64,000 bases of DNA from Hyphomicrobium sp. CS1BSMeth3 (GCF_900117415.1 NZ_FPEI01000004.1:868001-932000), one strand, 5' to 3'; counted from the first letter of the stretch, positions 1-9,684 are shown. The notes: generated from the sequence alone by a model not told the origin. Numbers and translations: made by a program.

Positions 1-1408
1 TGCGGACCAGTATCGCGCTGCTCCACTCGACACGATCAAGCTTTCTGCCGATGGCCGCCGATGCGATCGCATCTCTCTCTTTGCCACTCAGATTCAGAAA
101 GCGGCGTATCTGTTTGGCGCCTTCCAAGGTCCGTGACTCGATTTGTGCGACCATCCGGGCGCCTTGGGGTGGTACGGCAGCTTTCGCCTGCACGTGAAGG
201 GCCGAATTCGATGCCTCGTGGTACGCCAGTAGATCGATCTCCCCGCGCTCCCACTTCGCGTTCTGCTTGATCTCGACGCCGGGTATTGCCGACAAGCACT
301 GCACCGCATCAGCCAGCAAAGCAGGTTCAAGGTGGTGGGAAACAACCTCGTCAAACTTGGCGCGGTTCGTTCGCAGCAGTGCGTACAGAAGGTTTCTTTC
401 GGGCATCATGCGCTTGACGGCATGGGGGGAGAACAGCAAGGCGTCATCTAGCTTCAAAAATGGAGGAAAGAATCCTTCTCCGCCGCCCGTATGCGCGAGG
501 TTGTCAAGGTCGAGAGTGAATGTGTCGACGATCTGCTCGGCCACGTCCGGATCTACGCCAGCAAGGGCTGCATTGAATCCAATCATGTGGTTACGTTTGA
601 GCAGGGGGGATATCCATTCAAGCACTTCCTGTGTGTATTTCTGCCTCCGGGGACTCGTCACGGCAGATGCAGCGAAGAATTCCGCCGCGTCGGCTATGCC
701 AAGACAATAGTCCGCGTAGGCCATGAGCGCGGCGCGCTGGTGGATGAAATCGTGTCGCGAGAATCCAAAGCTTTCCGTGAATGCTTCCGCGCTGATAAGA
801 GGCAGCTCGAGGACATTGTTGAGGTAGTGGTGATAGGCTGCCTGCAGCACGTGGACGAGGTCATCACCCGGAACAATCGGCAAGGCCTTCGCCATACGTT
901 TGTAGGCTTCGATAGGGTGGGGTGGAAGCCTGACATCGTGGGGTAGGGCCAGCTCCGAAAGAAGAACGTCATTCTCCTCCAGGGTAGCGAACTGTCGGTT
1001 CGGATGATGCAAACGAAAGCCGGACGCCGTGCTTTCTACGCTGAAGGCACCACGCCGCACTAGCGGCATGACCTCGCAAAAATGGCCGTAGCCAAATAGG
1101 TTTTCGATATCGACTTTCATACTCACATCGAGCGCGCTCAGCGCGTCATCGATGTTGGCGCCGATCTGGCGCGTCCCTCGCTCGAGTAAGTTGATGACAT
1201 GGGACATGCGAGTGATGATCGCTGTCCCTGCTTCATCGTCTATGAGGCCTCTCTTACGCTTGAAACGTTCCCCAACGTACCGGCTGTCTGCAGCCAAGTA
1301 GATCGCTGAAAGAAGGCTGCGAACGGGCTGTCGCAAAACGGGCAGTTCGACGACAGCGGCATCCGCGTGCTTTTCAAACTCTGTTAGCTCTTGCAAGGCG
1401 TCTGACAT
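1..1408 (-). CDS. Nuclease-like (PD-(D/E)XK-type) protein, 3' end outside the window
   Basis: The frame is open from an ATG at 1408 to the left edge, giving at least 469 residues with no stop. The function is not recognised by name. Near the visible C-terminus the translation reads W-E-R-G-E-I-D-L-L followed about 13 residues later by H-V-Q-A-K. This ID...QAK spacing is the usual core of PD-(D/E)XK/NERD-type nucleases, with Gln in place of the middle acidic residue. The same signature occurs in the large SEC-C protein at 14662-16800, so the two may be distant relatives. The upstream part is mostly helical-looking with no signal peptide or membrane segment. It lies at the edge of a run of defence-like genes. 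A role in DNA or RNA cleavage is inferred from the motif only. Confidence 0.6.
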   Translation of the reverse strand, partial: MSDALQELTEFEKHADAAVVELPVLRQPVRSLLSAIYLAADSRYVGERFKRKRGLIDDEAGTAIITRMSHVINLLERGTRQIGANIDDALSALDVSMKVDIENLFGYGHFCEVMPLVRRGAFSVESTASGFRLHHPNRQFATLEENDVLLSELALPHDVRLPPHPIEAYKRMAKALPIVPGDDLVHVLQAAYHHYLNNVLELPLISAEAFTESFGFSRHDFIHQRAALMAYADYCLGIADAAEFFAASAVTSPRRQKYTQEVLEWISPLLKRNHMIGFNAALAGVDPDVAEQIVDTFTLDLDNLAHTGGGEGFFPPFLKLDDALLFSPHAVKRMMPERNLLYALLRTNRAKFDEVVSHHLEPALLADAVQCLSAIPGVEIKQNAKWERGEIDLLAYHEASNSALHVQAKAAVPPQGARMVAQIESRTLEGAKQIRRFLNLSGKERDAIASAAIGRKLDRVEWSSAILVR

Positions 1409-1516
1409 TTGAGGACTCGTCCGAACAAGAGAAAAAAATAACAATCCCCTCGTTCTGGGGGCAAGTGAACGCAAACCGACGACTATAGGCGGCGAATTTC
1501 CGCTCAGGGTCACCAA

Positions 1517-1603
1517 CGTCGGCGCGAGCAGCTTACAGTAGCTTCTGCTCAACCTCCACGAACGGACACTACCGACAACGGCTGCCACTATTGCGGCGGG
1601 CCA
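1517..1603. repeat. Dispersed intergenic repeat, copy A
   Basis: This stretch of about 85 bp recurs at 4440-4526 and, more diverged, at 32110-32190. The most conserved core is GCTCAACCTCCACGAACGGA followed by CAC. All copies lie between genes and carry no convincing reading frame. The gap between 1409 and 1664 holds nothing else recognisable. Confidence 0.7.
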
Positions 1604-1664
1604 AGAGCACACGTAGCCAGCGCAGCGCAAGGCGCACCGCAACCAACTGCCTGTCTCCGCCCAA

Positions 1665-2726
1665 TCAAGAAGCCATAGCAGCGGGGAGGACAAACTCGTT
1701 CAGCAAAATGGACTCTGGAAGACTCATATTGTTCGGCAGCCATGCATGGACAAGCATAACGATGCCCAGGTCCGGAACGATCATCAATCGCTGACCAGCC
1801 CATCCCATCGCACCGAACCATTCGATGATACTTCCACGGCAGAACGAGCGTCCGAGCCACCAATGATAACCGTACAGGAACAATCCTGGTCCGTTGTTGT
1901 GAGGCTTGATCGACTCCGCAATCCAGGCCGACGGGACAATTTGTCGGTTATTCCAGAGGCCGCGGTTCAGCACAAGCTGACCAAGCTTCGCCCAGTCGCG
2001 CGGACGTGCCCGCAGCGCACCGCTCGCCTGCGGCTGGCCATCCGGCAATCTGCGATGCCATTCGACATCGTTGATGCCCAGCGGCCCGAATAATTCGTCC
2101 CTCTCCAGCGTATCAATCGACTTGCCACTCACCCTTCGCAGGACGGCGCCAATTAACTCGGTCGCTCCGCTGTTGTAGTTGAAGGTGCGGCCCGGCGGCG
2201 CTTTGATCGGCCGTTCCAGAACGTAGCGATACGCGTCGTTCGCGCCACGCATCTTCCCGAGGCTATCGAACGGCGGCTTGAGCTCCGACCAGTCAAGGCC
2301 GTCCGACATCGTCAGTAGATGATGAAGCGTGATCGCGCTCCTTTCCGGCGTGGCCAGATCGGCATACTCCGGAAAGTAGTCAAGAACCGGCGTATTCAGT
2401 GCTTTGATCCACCCGCGCTCCAACGCGATGCCGACTAGAAGCGAGGTCACGCTCTTCGCCATTGAGTTGCCGTTATGCTTGGTCGTCGCATCAAAAGTGG
2501 TATGCTGTGCCGCTTCTATGCCGTTCTGGTCCTGCCCGGCCGCGTACTGCTCGTAAACGAGTACACCATCACGCGCGACAATGATGGCATGGACGTTGTC
2601 GAGCTTGCCCTCGACGACACGCCGCCGCATCTCCTGAAGAAGTGCAGAATCAAACCCGTGCCTTGCGGGATGTCCGACAGGCCAGCCGTCGTCGAGTTTC
2701 GCAGGATGGTTATCCTCTGAGTCCAT
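1665..2726 (-). CDS. Serine hydrolase, beta-lactamase class C / penicillin-binding protein family
   Basis: The protein has 353 residues. S-M-A-K (Ser88, Lys91 from the chosen start) is the class C SxxK nucleophile motif, preceded by the usual H-N-G-N. A Y-N-S motif in the middle supplies the family's second motif, and G-W-A-G near the end stands where the HxG/KTG motif normally lies. The reading frame extends 28 codons further upstream, but the ATG at 2726 is preceded by GGAGGAG at ideal spacing, so this start is preferred. No signal peptide is seen, unlike the related secreted protein at 26123-27667. Such proteins include esterases, D-aminopeptidases and 6-aminohexanoate-dimer hydrolases, and the substrate cannot be told from sequence. 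It appears to be transcribed alone. Confidence 0.87.
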   Translation of the reverse strand: MDSEDNHPAKLDDGWPVGHPARHGFDSALLQEMRRRVVEGKLDNVHAIIVARDGVLVYEQYAAGQDQNGIEAAQHTTFDATTKHNGNSMAKSVTSLLVGIALERGWIKALNTPVLDYFPEYADLATPERSAITLHHLLTMSDGLDWSELKPPFDSLGKMRGANDAYRYVLERPIKAPPGRTFNYNSGATELIGAVLRRVSGKSIDTLERDELFGPLGINDVEWHRRLPDGQPQASGALRARPRDWAKLGQLVLNRGLWNNRQIVPSAWIAESIKPHNNGPGLFLYGYHWWLGRSFCRGSIIEWFGAMGWAGQRLMIVPDLGIVMLVHAWLPNNMSLPESILLNEFVLPAAMAS

Positions 2727-2995
2727 CGCGGCTCCTCCGGACCTTCCATGAATAGAGAATGCGGAACTGGATTTTCTGACGGGAGTGCTATGTCCGCAAT
2801 GGGCCCACAAGCGGCCATGACGGCCTTAATTTCTCGACTGTCAGCCCCGTCGGTCTTGCGGAAGAGCAGGCGTCCGGCATCCGCTTGGTCAACAGCATGT
2901 GGCACCTCCGTTATTAGCCGCGGCCGAAGAGCCAGCACACGGGACACTGGCTTTGCCGTCTGGTAGGATGCGCGGCAACCGCAAGGCTAATTGAA

Positions 2996-3601
2996 ATGCC
3001 AAAATCCGAGAGCGACGCGCTCAAGAAGCAGCTTGAATTCTTGCTGGAACTTGACCGACTGAAATTGATCGTCCGCCAATCACATCTAGCGAATGGTGCT
3101 AGGCGGGAGAACTCGGCGGAGCACTCGTGGCATCTCGCAATGTTTGCGCTGGCACTGAGTAGTCATGCAGATGCGAAAGTTGATGTAGCTCGCGTCATCC
3201 AACTCCTGTTGCTGCACGATATCGTAGAAATCGACGCCGGCGATGCGCCTATCCATGCGGCCAATGGTTCGAAAGCCGATCTCGCAGCCGCAGAACAACG
3301 AGCTGCAGAACGCATTTTCGGCATCTTGCCGTCTGATCAGGCCGCGGAGTTTTGTTCAATCTGGCTTGAATTCGAGGCCGGTCAATCACCAGAAGCGCGG
3401 TTCGCTAAGGCATTGGATCGGCTACAGCCGCTGCTGCTCAACGTGGCGGTCGGCGGCGGTACGTGGAGTGAAAACGGAGTCGGTGTGACGCAAGTCATCG
3501 AGCGGTATGGGCCAGCGATTGCGGGAGGATCGACGATGTTGTGGGAAGCCGCCCGAAAGCTTGTCGAACAGCATTTTTCCAAGGCACCATCTGGCGGGTA
3601 A
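2996..3601 (+). CDS. HD-domain phosphohydrolase (YfbR/HDDC2-like)
   Basis: The protein has 201 residues. The HD metal-binding set is visible: His43 in A-E-H-S-W-H, His74-Asp75 in L-L-H-D-I-V-E-I-D-A-G-D, and a later Asp in K-A-L-D-R-L-Q-P. This arrangement matches the HD_3/YfbR-HDDC2 group, whose characterised members are metal-dependent 5'-nucleotidases acting on deoxynucleoside monophosphates. The protein is cytosolic with no extra domains. It stands alone between a convergent serine hydrolase and a cysteine hydrolase. The exact substrate is inferred from family only. Confidence 0.85.
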   Translation: MPKSESDALKKQLEFLLELDRLKLIVRQSHLANGARRENSAEHSWHLAMFALALSSHADAKVDVARVIQLLLLHDIVEIDAGDAPIHAANGSKADLAAAEQRAAERIFGILPSDQAAEFCSIWLEFEAGQSPEARFAKALDRLQPLLLNVAVGGGTWSENGVGVTQVIERYGPAIAGGSTMLWEAARKLVEQHFSKAPSGG

Positions 3602-3863
3602 CTGCGAGGTGCGGCCGTATCTCATGTCTCAGATTGGCAGTGACGCAATCGACAGACAACCGGACGCAATCGCAGCAATTGGCGAAAGGTCGATACGGGT
3701 CACAATGCTGCTCCCTGAGTACGACTGGCTTGGCTGCTCAGCCACTATGAGCTGACGTTCGGACGCGCCAGTACTGACGCAGTGTCGGACCAGAAGGAGA
3801 CATGGACTCAGGTACTGCAGCCAACGCAGTTTCTTGCTAGAATAATTGTGTGCTAAGGCAGAG

Positions 3864-4397
3864 ATGATGGACGCACTGATCGTCGTCGACATGCAGGTGG
3901 GGCTCCTGAATGGCGCAACCAACCACGACTTGCCTAGCGTCATCAATCGCATCAATTCTTTGTCGAGTATGATACGAAAGGGCGGAGGCAAAGTCGTCTG
4001 GATCAGGCATTGCGGCAAGGCCAACGACGGCTTCGAAAGAGGCACTCCTGGTTGGGAATTCCTTCCAGAACTGGGCCGCCACGATGACGACCTCGTGGTG
4101 GAGAAAACCTTGAATGACCCCTACGTTGGCACGCCTCTCGCTGAATTGCTTGCTCGAATGCGGCCACGTCGGGTTTTGGTTGCAGGTTGGGCAACGGACT
4201 TCTGTGTTGATGCGACGGTCCGATCAACCGTTTCACACGACCACCACGTCGTTGCTGTCAGTGATGCCCACACTCTCAGTGATCGGCCCCATTTGCCTGC
4301 CAAGGCAATTATCGCACATCACAACTGGCTTTGGAGCGACCTTCTCACAAACCGTACTGTCACCGTAGTCTCGACAAGCGAGCTCCTCGTCGAGTAG
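3864..4397 (+). CDS. Cysteine hydrolase, isochorismatase family
   Basis: The protein has 177 residues. The complete isochorismatase-fold triad is present: Asp9 in V-V-D-M-Q, Lys81 in V-V-E-K-T, and Cys114 in G-W-A-T-D-F-C-V. Family members hydrolyse amide or vinyl-ether bonds (nicotinamidase, N-carbamoylsarcosine amidase, ureidoacrylate or biuret amidase). The frame is open from a TTG at 3846, but the ATG pair at 3864/3867 follows an AAGG ribosome-binding site, so 3864 is used. No operon partner is seen. It contrasts with the homologue at 51059-51661, which has lost all three catalytic residues. The substrate is unknown. Confidence 0.88.
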   Translation: MMDALIVVDMQVGLLNGATNHDLPSVINRINSLSSMIRKGGGKVVWIRHCGKANDGFERGTPGWEFLPELGRHDDDLVVEKTLNDPYVGTPLAELLARMRPRRVLVAGWATDFCVDATVRSTVSHDHHVVAVSDAHTLSDRPHLPAKAIIAHHNWLWSDLLTNRTVTVVSTSELLVE

Positions 4398-4439
4398 CGC
4401 GGCTGCAAGTGCTGCAAGATAGCCGTTGTGGGTCATCGG

Positions 4440-4526
4440 CGTCGGCGCGGACAGTGGACGGCAGCTTCTGCTCAACCTCCACGAACGGACACCACCGACA
4501 ACGAGTGCCAACGTCGCGATGGGCCA
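4440..4526. repeat. Dispersed intergenic repeat, copy B
   Basis: This is the second copy of the element at 1517-1603. The two agree almost base for base over the core and remain recognisable for about 85 bp, including a shared GTCGGCGCG start. It fills much of the 4398-4692 gap, where no gene is evident. Confidence 0.7.
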
Positions 4527-4692
4527 GTAACCGACATTCGGTCCACGTAGATCTGTTTCGCGCGGATCGGTGCACGTATACAGAAGCAGACATCGAAGGA
4601 GGCTGACTCGACGCCGTCGTATCGTAAGAATGGCGTGTCCGCTCTCGAAGGGCTTCGGCGGAAAAGGCCCCCGCAATCCACCGCGCGCGAGG

Positions 4693-5070
4693 CTATTTGC
4701 GAAGGATCTTTTCCATAGCCTTGCCCTTGGCGAGCTCGTCGATGAGCTTGTCGAGGGAGCGGATCTCGCGCATCACCGGCTCCTCAATCTCCTCCACGCG
4801 GACGCCGCATACGACGCCGGTGATCAGAGATCGAGACGGGTTCATCTGCGGCGCGTGCGCGAAGAAATCCTCGAAGCTCGTCTTCTTCGCAAGCTCGGCT
4901 TCCAGCGAGGCCTGGCTGTGGCCGGTGAGCCAGCGGAAGATCTCGTCGACCTCGGCCCGGGTGCGGCCCTTCTTCTCCGCCTTGGCAATATAGGAAGGAT
5001 AGACGCTCGCAACGGGCATGGCATAGACGCGGCGCCAGTTAGCGGCGGCCCTGGCTGTTGCTTGCTTCAT
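4693..5070 (-). CDS. DUF2200 family protein
   Basis: The protein has 125 residues. It opens with a short Lys/Ala/Arg-rich stretch and then [12 protein letters not shown] and [11 protein letters not shown], followed by [12 protein letters not shown]. These are the hallmark segments of DUF2200, a small cytosolic family of unknown function. The later [21 protein letters not shown] segment also fits the family. The start codon overlaps the stop of the upstream YciI-like gene (ATGA), indicating translational coupling. A biochemical role is not known. Confidence 0.85.
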   Translation of the reverse strand: MKQATARAAANWRRVYAMPVASVYPSYIAKAEKKGRTRAEVDEIFRWLTGHSQASLEAELAKKTSFEDFFAHAPQMNPSRSLITGVVCGVRVEEIEEPVMREIRSLDKLIDELAKGKAMEKILRK

Positions 5071-5429
5071 GGCGGCTCGTCCTCTGGTGGCCCTGTGACG
5101 ACAGGCATGACGTCGATACCGTCGCCGGGGAAGATGGTGATGTGCGGATGGTCCTGGAAGAGGTCGGCGGCGGCGGTGATGTCGGCGGCTTCGACGATCA
5201 GAAAGCCCGCGATCTGGTTCTGCGCATCGGCGATGCCGGATTTGGTGACGCGCCTGGTCTTGCCCACCATGACGTCGGTCGCCACGATGGCGACGGCATT
5301 GCGCTTGCTCCACGCCTCCCACGCCTTCAAGCCGACCTTGTCGATTGCTTCCTGCTCGGATTTGGGGCGCTTGCGGAAGGCGGCGACGTCTTCCGGCTTC
5401 ATGGTGTAGACGGCGACGAAGCGAGGCAT
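5067..5429 (-). CDS. YciI-like / DGPF-type protein
   Basis: The protein has 120 residues with the small ferredoxin-like alpha/beta pattern of YciI-related (YCII/DGPF) proteins: an N-terminal strand R-F-V-A-V-Y, a middle G-F-L-I-V-E-A, and a terminal strand containing [14 protein letters not shown]. This last segment resembles the family's G-x-I-E-V-x-P strand. Proteins of this type often accompany sigma factors or small conserved genes but have no settled activity. It is coupled by a 4-base overlap to the DUF2200 gene downstream, so the two are co-translated. Confidence 0.75.
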   Translation of the reverse strand: MPRFVAVYTMKPEDVAAFRKRPKSEQEAIDKVGLKAWEAWSKRNAVAIVATDVMVGKTRRVTKSGIADAQNQIAGFLIVEAADITAAADLFQDHPHITIFPGDGIDVMPVVTGPPEDEPP

Positions 5430-5489
5430 GGGCGTGCTCCGGACTTGGTGGGATGCCCATCATAGCAAGGTGCCAGCAACGCTCGCATC

Positions 5490-5999
5490 TCACGGCTCGA
5501 AGGGCATGTCGGGCGCCGTGGGACGTTTGCGCCGTTTCGGTCCAGTCCACATGACGCCCGGATACCCTTTTAAGGGGCGCAGCCTTTCGTAGCGATAGGC
5601 CCATTCCGGCGAGTCCTCGATGGCGACGTGATAGAGCAGTTCGCGACCAGTCCGGCCGTCGAACAAGGCGCGCGGTATATTCACCATCTTCGATGACCGC
5701 CCGCGCGTATACGCAACGGGGGTGCCGCAGCGGGAGCAGAATGCGCGCGTGTCCCCGGTCGCCTCGTCTTTGAAGCGGGTAAGCTGGCTCTCGCCCTTGG
5801 CCACGCGGAAACGGCTGCGCCAGCAGCCGACATACGTCGCGTAGGCGGCGCCATGCGCGCGCCGGCTGGCCCGCGAATGGTCATGCCACGCCCAGAACGC
5901 TGGAATCGTGATCTCGACCTGCACCTTGCCGCACAAGCACTGCCCCGTGGCGATGCCTGCTGGCGCCTTGCCGAACGCCTTCAACATAACCCGGCTCAT
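5490..5999 (-). CDS. GFA-family (CENP-V type) zinc protein
   Basis: The protein has 169 residues. C-L-C-G-K-V near residue 21 and C-S-R-C-G-T-P in the middle match two of the Cys clusters that bind zinc in GFA proteins, named after glutathione-dependent formaldehyde-activating enzyme. The usual H-C-x-x-C cluster between them is replaced by a W-H-D-H-S-R stretch without cysteines, so metal binding is probably altered. Most family members have no proven activity, and formaldehyde metabolism should not be assumed. It sits 60 bp upstream of the YciI-DUF2200 pair on the same strand and may be co-transcribed with it. Confidence 0.82.
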   Translation of the reverse strand: MSRVMLKAFGKAPAGIATGQCLCGKVQVEITIPAFWAWHDHSRASRRAHGAAYATYVGCWRSRFRVAKGESQLTRFKDEATGDTRAFCSRCGTPVAYTRGRSSKMVNIPRALFDGRTGRELLYHVAIEDSPEWAYRYERLRPLKGYPGVMWTGPKRRKRPTAPDMPFEP

Positions 6000-6298
6000 G
6001 TCACACCTCTGGAAGGACTAGCGCCATGGCGGCGCGAATGGCCCAGCTATACATAACCAGGCACTGGCGGGCGCACCCGTCAACGCTTCGACTGCGCCGA
6101 TGGACACTGTCCCTATCGGGGGCAGACGCGACATCCCAAGTAGCTAACGTAGCCCAGTGACTGACATCGGTTGGCAGCGGCGCTCGCCCAAGGTCCGCTC
6201 TTAAAGCATGAGCGGCGTTGAATTGGAGAATGAGGTCATGTGACGAGCTTGGACAGCGTCAGTGGACGCAATAACCCGTCTTCTCGAAGTGAGGCCAG
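6000..6298. other. Intergenic stretch without a recognised feature
   Basis: This gap of about 300 bp separates the GFA gene start from the 3' end of the DUF3800-like gene. No reading frame with protein-like composition, clear hairpin or repeat was found. Confidence 0.5.
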
Positions 6299-7276
6299 CT
6301 ACCGTTGTTTCGGATACGAGCCAGCTTGTTCAATTAGGTCAAATATTGGCATAAGGTTCAACTGCGTTGCGCGACCACCGCCCGACCGCTTCGGATCGTC
6401 GAGCACAATGACAATCTTGCGCAACGACGGGGAAGGTGCCGCGAGCCAAAATGCCAATCGCTGCGTTTTGGGCGTGATCGTTCGTGGCAGCCGGTTCACA
6501 ATGCCCCTGACCGGCAGTGACGAAACGTTTGTCAAAGCGGTGATCAACTCGCATGTCGCTCCGGCTGCGAGGTCTGCGATGGCCGCGCTGTCTTCAATGA
6601 AGAGCGTGCCATCGTCGCTCTGGGTTGTCCCAACGCGAATATGACCGAGATCGTGGGCGGCCAAGTTCGAATAGACATTCCCAAAGAGCTTAGTGAGCTC
6701 TGTGAGCTGACGCTCGTTGGACGCTATCTCGTCCTGATCCACAATCCAGTATACGTTCTGGCCATGGCTGCTCGTTTCTCTTACGCACAAGGCCGCCAGG
6801 TACAAAATTCGTGTCAGGTGCTCATGAACGCTGAGCTTCCAGGACGAGAGCGCCGATCCCGATTTCGCTGTCGCCGCTGAAAGAGGTCCGAAGTTTTTGG
6901 CAATCGCGAAGACAACGAGCGAACCCTCGATCTCGTCTACTGCTCGAAGAAACTGAGGCAGTACGCGTTGGCGCACCTTGTCGTTCAACGACTTGAACGA
7001 CATTCTTCGACGGCCGAGCTGCTCCGAGCTCCGCAGTGACTGTTGCAGCCAACGCCACCTCGCGTTTCGCTCCAAGTCGAGATGAAGAAAGGCGTACGTA
7101 TAGAACTGCGCCCCAGTATGTAGACCGCCGAAATCGCCGATCGAAAGGTGGGTCTCGCCTCGTTGTGAGTGTAGGCGGCGCGCATCGATCAGCGCATCAG
7201 CCAATATCTCCTGCAAAGCACCTAGCAGATTACGCGACTGGCGAGGAGCAAGCTCGTCTTCTCCAGGGTCTGCCAT
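6299..7276 (-). CDS. Hypothetical protein, DUF3800-like
   Basis: The protein has 325 residues. The family call is tentative. The layout resembles DUF3800 proteins (RNase H-like fold): an N-terminal strand L-S-I-G-D-F-G-G, then R-M-S-F-K-S-L-N-D, a hydrophobic strand L-V-V-F-A-I-A-K, a middle W-I-V-D-Q-D-E, and a final strand and helix containing F-I-E-D-S-A-A-I-A-D-L-A-A-G-A. That last segment is the most DUF3800-like feature. No membrane segment or signal is seen. It is divergent from the Gp37/Gp68-TcmP array with a 194-bp shared promoter region that contains an inverted repeat. DUF3800 genes are frequent in defence islands, which suits this place, but the function is unknown. Confidence 0.6.
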   Translation of the reverse strand: MADPGEDELAPRQSRNLLGALQEILADALIDARRLHSQRGETHLSIGDFGGLHTGAQFYTYAFLHLDLERNARWRWLQQSLRSSEQLGRRRMSFKSLNDKVRQRVLPQFLRAVDEIEGSLVVFAIAKNFGPLSAATAKSGSALSSWKLSVHEHLTRILYLAALCVRETSSHGQNVYWIVDQDEIASNERQLTELTKLFGNVYSNLAAHDLGHIRVGTTQSDDGTLFIEDSAAIADLAAGATCELITALTNVSSLPVRGIVNRLPRTITPKTQRLAFWLAAPSPSLRKIVIVLDDPKRSGGGRATQLNLMPIFDLIEQAGSYPKQR

Positions 7277-7427
7277 TGGTAGCGTCGCCTATCTCACAGG
7301 ACTTAAAGGGCCACCGCTGAAACCAGCGTCCCCATGTCTGGAAGGCACATACGAGCATCGCTCCCATCATCGAAGATCACCTTTGGCGCGCGCGATTGCG
7401 ATAGCTATGATATTCCTGATTCGTTCT

Positions 7428-7446
7428 ATCGGAAATCCTTTCCGAT
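7428..7446. promoter_or_regulatory. Perfect inverted repeat in divergent promoter region
   Basis: ATCGGAAA and TTTCCGAT are perfect 8-base arms separated by 3 bases, 25 bp upstream of the three-Cys protein start. The position suits an operator controlling the rightward array or both divergent genes. Too few T residues follow for a terminator. Confidence 0.5.
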
Positions 7447-7470
7447 TTAGATGTCGGAGCGCTCGTCGGC

Positions 7471-8253
7471 ATGGCGACCACGGAGATCGAATGGACTGAT
7501 GCGACCTGGAATCCAGTGGCGGGATGCTCGATCGTGTCGAAGGGATGCACTAACTGCTACGCCATGGCATTGGCGCGGCGCCTGGAAGCGATGGGCGTCG
7601 ACAAGTACGAGGGGCTGACGCGCCAATCAGGCAAGCGCGTGGTCTGGAATGGCGTCGTCAGAGAAGACCACGCAGCGCTTACCATTCCCTACGCGTGGAA
7701 AAAGCCCCGGACGATTTTCGTCAATTCCATGAGCGATCTGTTCCATGAGCTGGTCAGTGATCGATTCATTGAGGCAGTCTGGCGGGTCATGAGGGAGACG
7801 CCTCGACACCAGTACCAAATTCTCACCAAGCGCCCCGAGCGGATGGCGCAATTCGTGAAACAACGCATTCGGCATGTGCTGCCCAATGTTTGGCTCGGTA
7901 CCAGCGTCGAGAACGCGGAAGTGGTCGATCGTATCGGCCATCTTCGCCGCGCGCCGGCTACCATCCGCTTCATCTCCTTCGAACCGCTTATCGGGCCGGT
8001 TGGCAAAGTCAATTTGAAGAGCATCCACTGGGCAATAGTGGGGGGAGAGAGCGGTCGCGGGGCGCGCCCCATCCGCGAGGAATGGATCGACGCCATCTAT
8101 GAGCAGTGTGTGGCAAGCGACACCGCGTTCTTCTTCAAACAGTGGGGAGCCTGGGGAAAGGACGCGAAGCGTCGGTCGAAGAAGGCTAACGGCCGTGAAT
8201 ATCGCGGCAAGATATGGAATCAAATGCCCCTACCGGCCGCCACTGCTGACTGA
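7471..8253 (+). CDS. Phage Gp37/Gp68-family three-Cys protein (DUF5131)
   Basis: The protein has 260 residues. The family signature is plain: W-N-P-V-x-G-C (Cys19), then S-K-G-C-T-N-C-Y-A (Cys26, Cys29), which is the three-Cys motif near the N-terminus. Further family blocks are F-V-N-S-M-S-D-L-F-H, Q-I-L-T-K-R-P-E-R-M, N-V-W-L-G-T-S-V-E-N, R-F-I-S-F-E-P-L, W-A-I-V-G-G-E-S-G and F-F-K-Q-W-G. Length is normal. The Cys cluster suggests a metal or Fe-S site, but the biochemical activity is not established. It is the first gene of a rightward array and is followed 29 bp later by its usual partner TcmP. The pair recurs in phages and mobile elements. Confidence 0.92.
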   Translation: MATTEIEWTDATWNPVAGCSIVSKGCTNCYAMALARRLEAMGVDKYEGLTRQSGKRVVWNGVVREDHAALTIPYAWKKPRTIFVNSMSDLFHELVSDRFIEAVWRVMRETPRHQYQILTKRPERMAQFVKQRIRHVLPNVWLGTSVENAEVVDRIGHLRRAPATIRFISFEPLIGPVGKVNLKSIHWAIVGGESGRGARPIREEWIDAIYEQCVASDTAFFFKQWGAWGKDAKRRSKKANGREYRGKIWNQMPLPAATAD

Positions 8254-8282
8254 ACGCCATCCCGCAGGCCAATGGTAGTCCC

Positions 8283-9542
8283 ATGACCGAGAAGCCATAT
8301 AACTGGTCGGACGGAGCCGAGCTTGCCGAGCACTCGCATCGCAAGCACAAGATCGTGCGCGAGTATTTCTCGGACTATTTGCATGTTCGCTGCCGGTTGC
8401 CCCAGCAGTCGAAATTTCGCCTCGCCGTCGTTGACGCCTTCGCAGGTGGCGGGCGTTATGCGTGCGGAACTCCTGGCTCCCCCATCATCTTTATCCAGGA
8501 GCTCGAGCGCGTGGTCGAAGCGCTCAACGTCACGCGCGCCACGAACGGCATGGCGACGCTAGACGTCGAGGCGCTGCTCATCTTCAACGATCGAGACGTC
8601 GCTGCCATCGCGGCCTTGAAGCAGGTCGTTGCCCCCCTGGAAGCCCAGATCAAATCGTCCTGTTCGCGCCTTCATCTGCGCGTCGAGTATCGCAACGATA
8701 CGTTCGAGAACGTCTACCCCGACATCAAGGCGCTGTTGCGTCGGGGTCAATTCTCCAATGTGCTATTCAATCTCGATCAATGCGGTCACACTCACGTCGC
8801 CACACCCACGCTGACCGACATCCTTCTATCTTTCCGCTCCGCCGAGATCTTCTACACGTTCGTCATCGACACTCTGGTCAACTTCCTCAACACATCGAAA
8901 CCGGCGATCTTGCAGGCCCAGCTCTCGCCTCTTGGCATCGCGCCGGAGCAGATTATCTCCCTTCAGAGCGCCATGTTGAGCAGGCAAGAATGGCTTGGAG
9001 CTGCCGAACGAATTGTGTTCGATGTGTTTAAGGGGTGCGCGCCTTTCGTTAGCCCGTTCTCTATCAACAATCCCGAGGGCTGGCGCTATTGGCTCATCCA
9101 CTTCGCTAACTCTCCCCGCGCCCGGCAAGTCTACAACAACGTTCTGCACGACAATAGCTCTATGCAAGCACACTTCGGGCGTTCCGGGCTCGACATGCTT
9201 GTCTACGATCCGCGCCATGATGCCCCGGATCTCTTCCTATTCGATGGGCCGAGCCGGCAGCGTTCAATGACCCAACTGCTCGACGACATTCCGCGGCTGG
9301 TCTCTGCACGCGGCGATGTCATCTCGGTCGAGGAGTTTTACCAAGCTGTCTACAATGTTACGCCTGCCCACTCTGATGATATCCACGCAGCCATCGCCGA
9401 TCACCCGGATATGGAAGTCATCACTCCCACAGGTGGCGAGCGACGCCGAGCCAACACGATCACCATTGGTGATACCATTCGGCTAAAAAATCAGAGAAGC
9501 TTCTTCCCAATGTTTGGGCGAACTGGGCACAACAGCAAATAG
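8283..9542 (+). CDS. tcmP: Three-Cys-motif partner protein TcmP
   Basis: The protein has 419 residues. The family blocks seen are H-S-x-x-K-H-x-I-V-R-E-Y near the N-terminus, V-V-D-A-F-A-G-G-G (residues 49-57, resembling a methyltransferase motif I), F-N-D-R-D at about 101-105, and L-F-N-L-D-Q-C-G at about 161-168, where the family typically has a D-P-x-G type segment. The C-terminal third looks like a winged-helix or substrate-recognition part. TcmP is defined by its co-occurrence with the Gp37/Gp68 three-Cys protein, which lies immediately upstream here. The family's catalytic role is unproven. A SAM-dependent transferase is possible from the D-x-F-A-G-x-G motif. Confidence 0.9.
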   Translation: MTEKPYNWSDGAELAEHSHRKHKIVREYFSDYLHVRCRLPQQSKFRLAVVDAFAGGGRYACGTPGSPIIFIQELERVVEALNVTRATNGMATLDVEALLIFNDRDVAAIAALKQVVAPLEAQIKSSCSRLHLRVEYRNDTFENVYPDIKALLRRGQFSNVLFNLDQCGHTHVATPTLTDILLSFRSAEIFYTFVIDTLVNFLNTSKPAILQAQLSPLGIAPEQIISLQSAMLSRQEWLGAAERIVFDVFKGCAPFVSPFSINNPEGWRYWLIHFANSPRARQVYNNVLHDNSSMQAHFGRSGLDMLVYDPRHDAPDLFLFDGPSRQRSMTQLLDDIPRLVSARGDVISVEEFYQAVYNVTPAHSDDIHAAIADHPDMEVITPTGGERRRANTITIGDTIRLKNQRSFFPMFGRTGHNSK

Positions 9543-9684
9543 GCGTATAGCGGCATTCTGCCGAACACAAATCCACAGAAACAAGGGGAAACATCCACGT
9601 GTACAGGCCGACTCTGCCGCAACGACTTATGCTCGTTCTGGCGCCTTGGTTTCTCGACTGAACGAGAGCTCCAAAGGGGGAGAT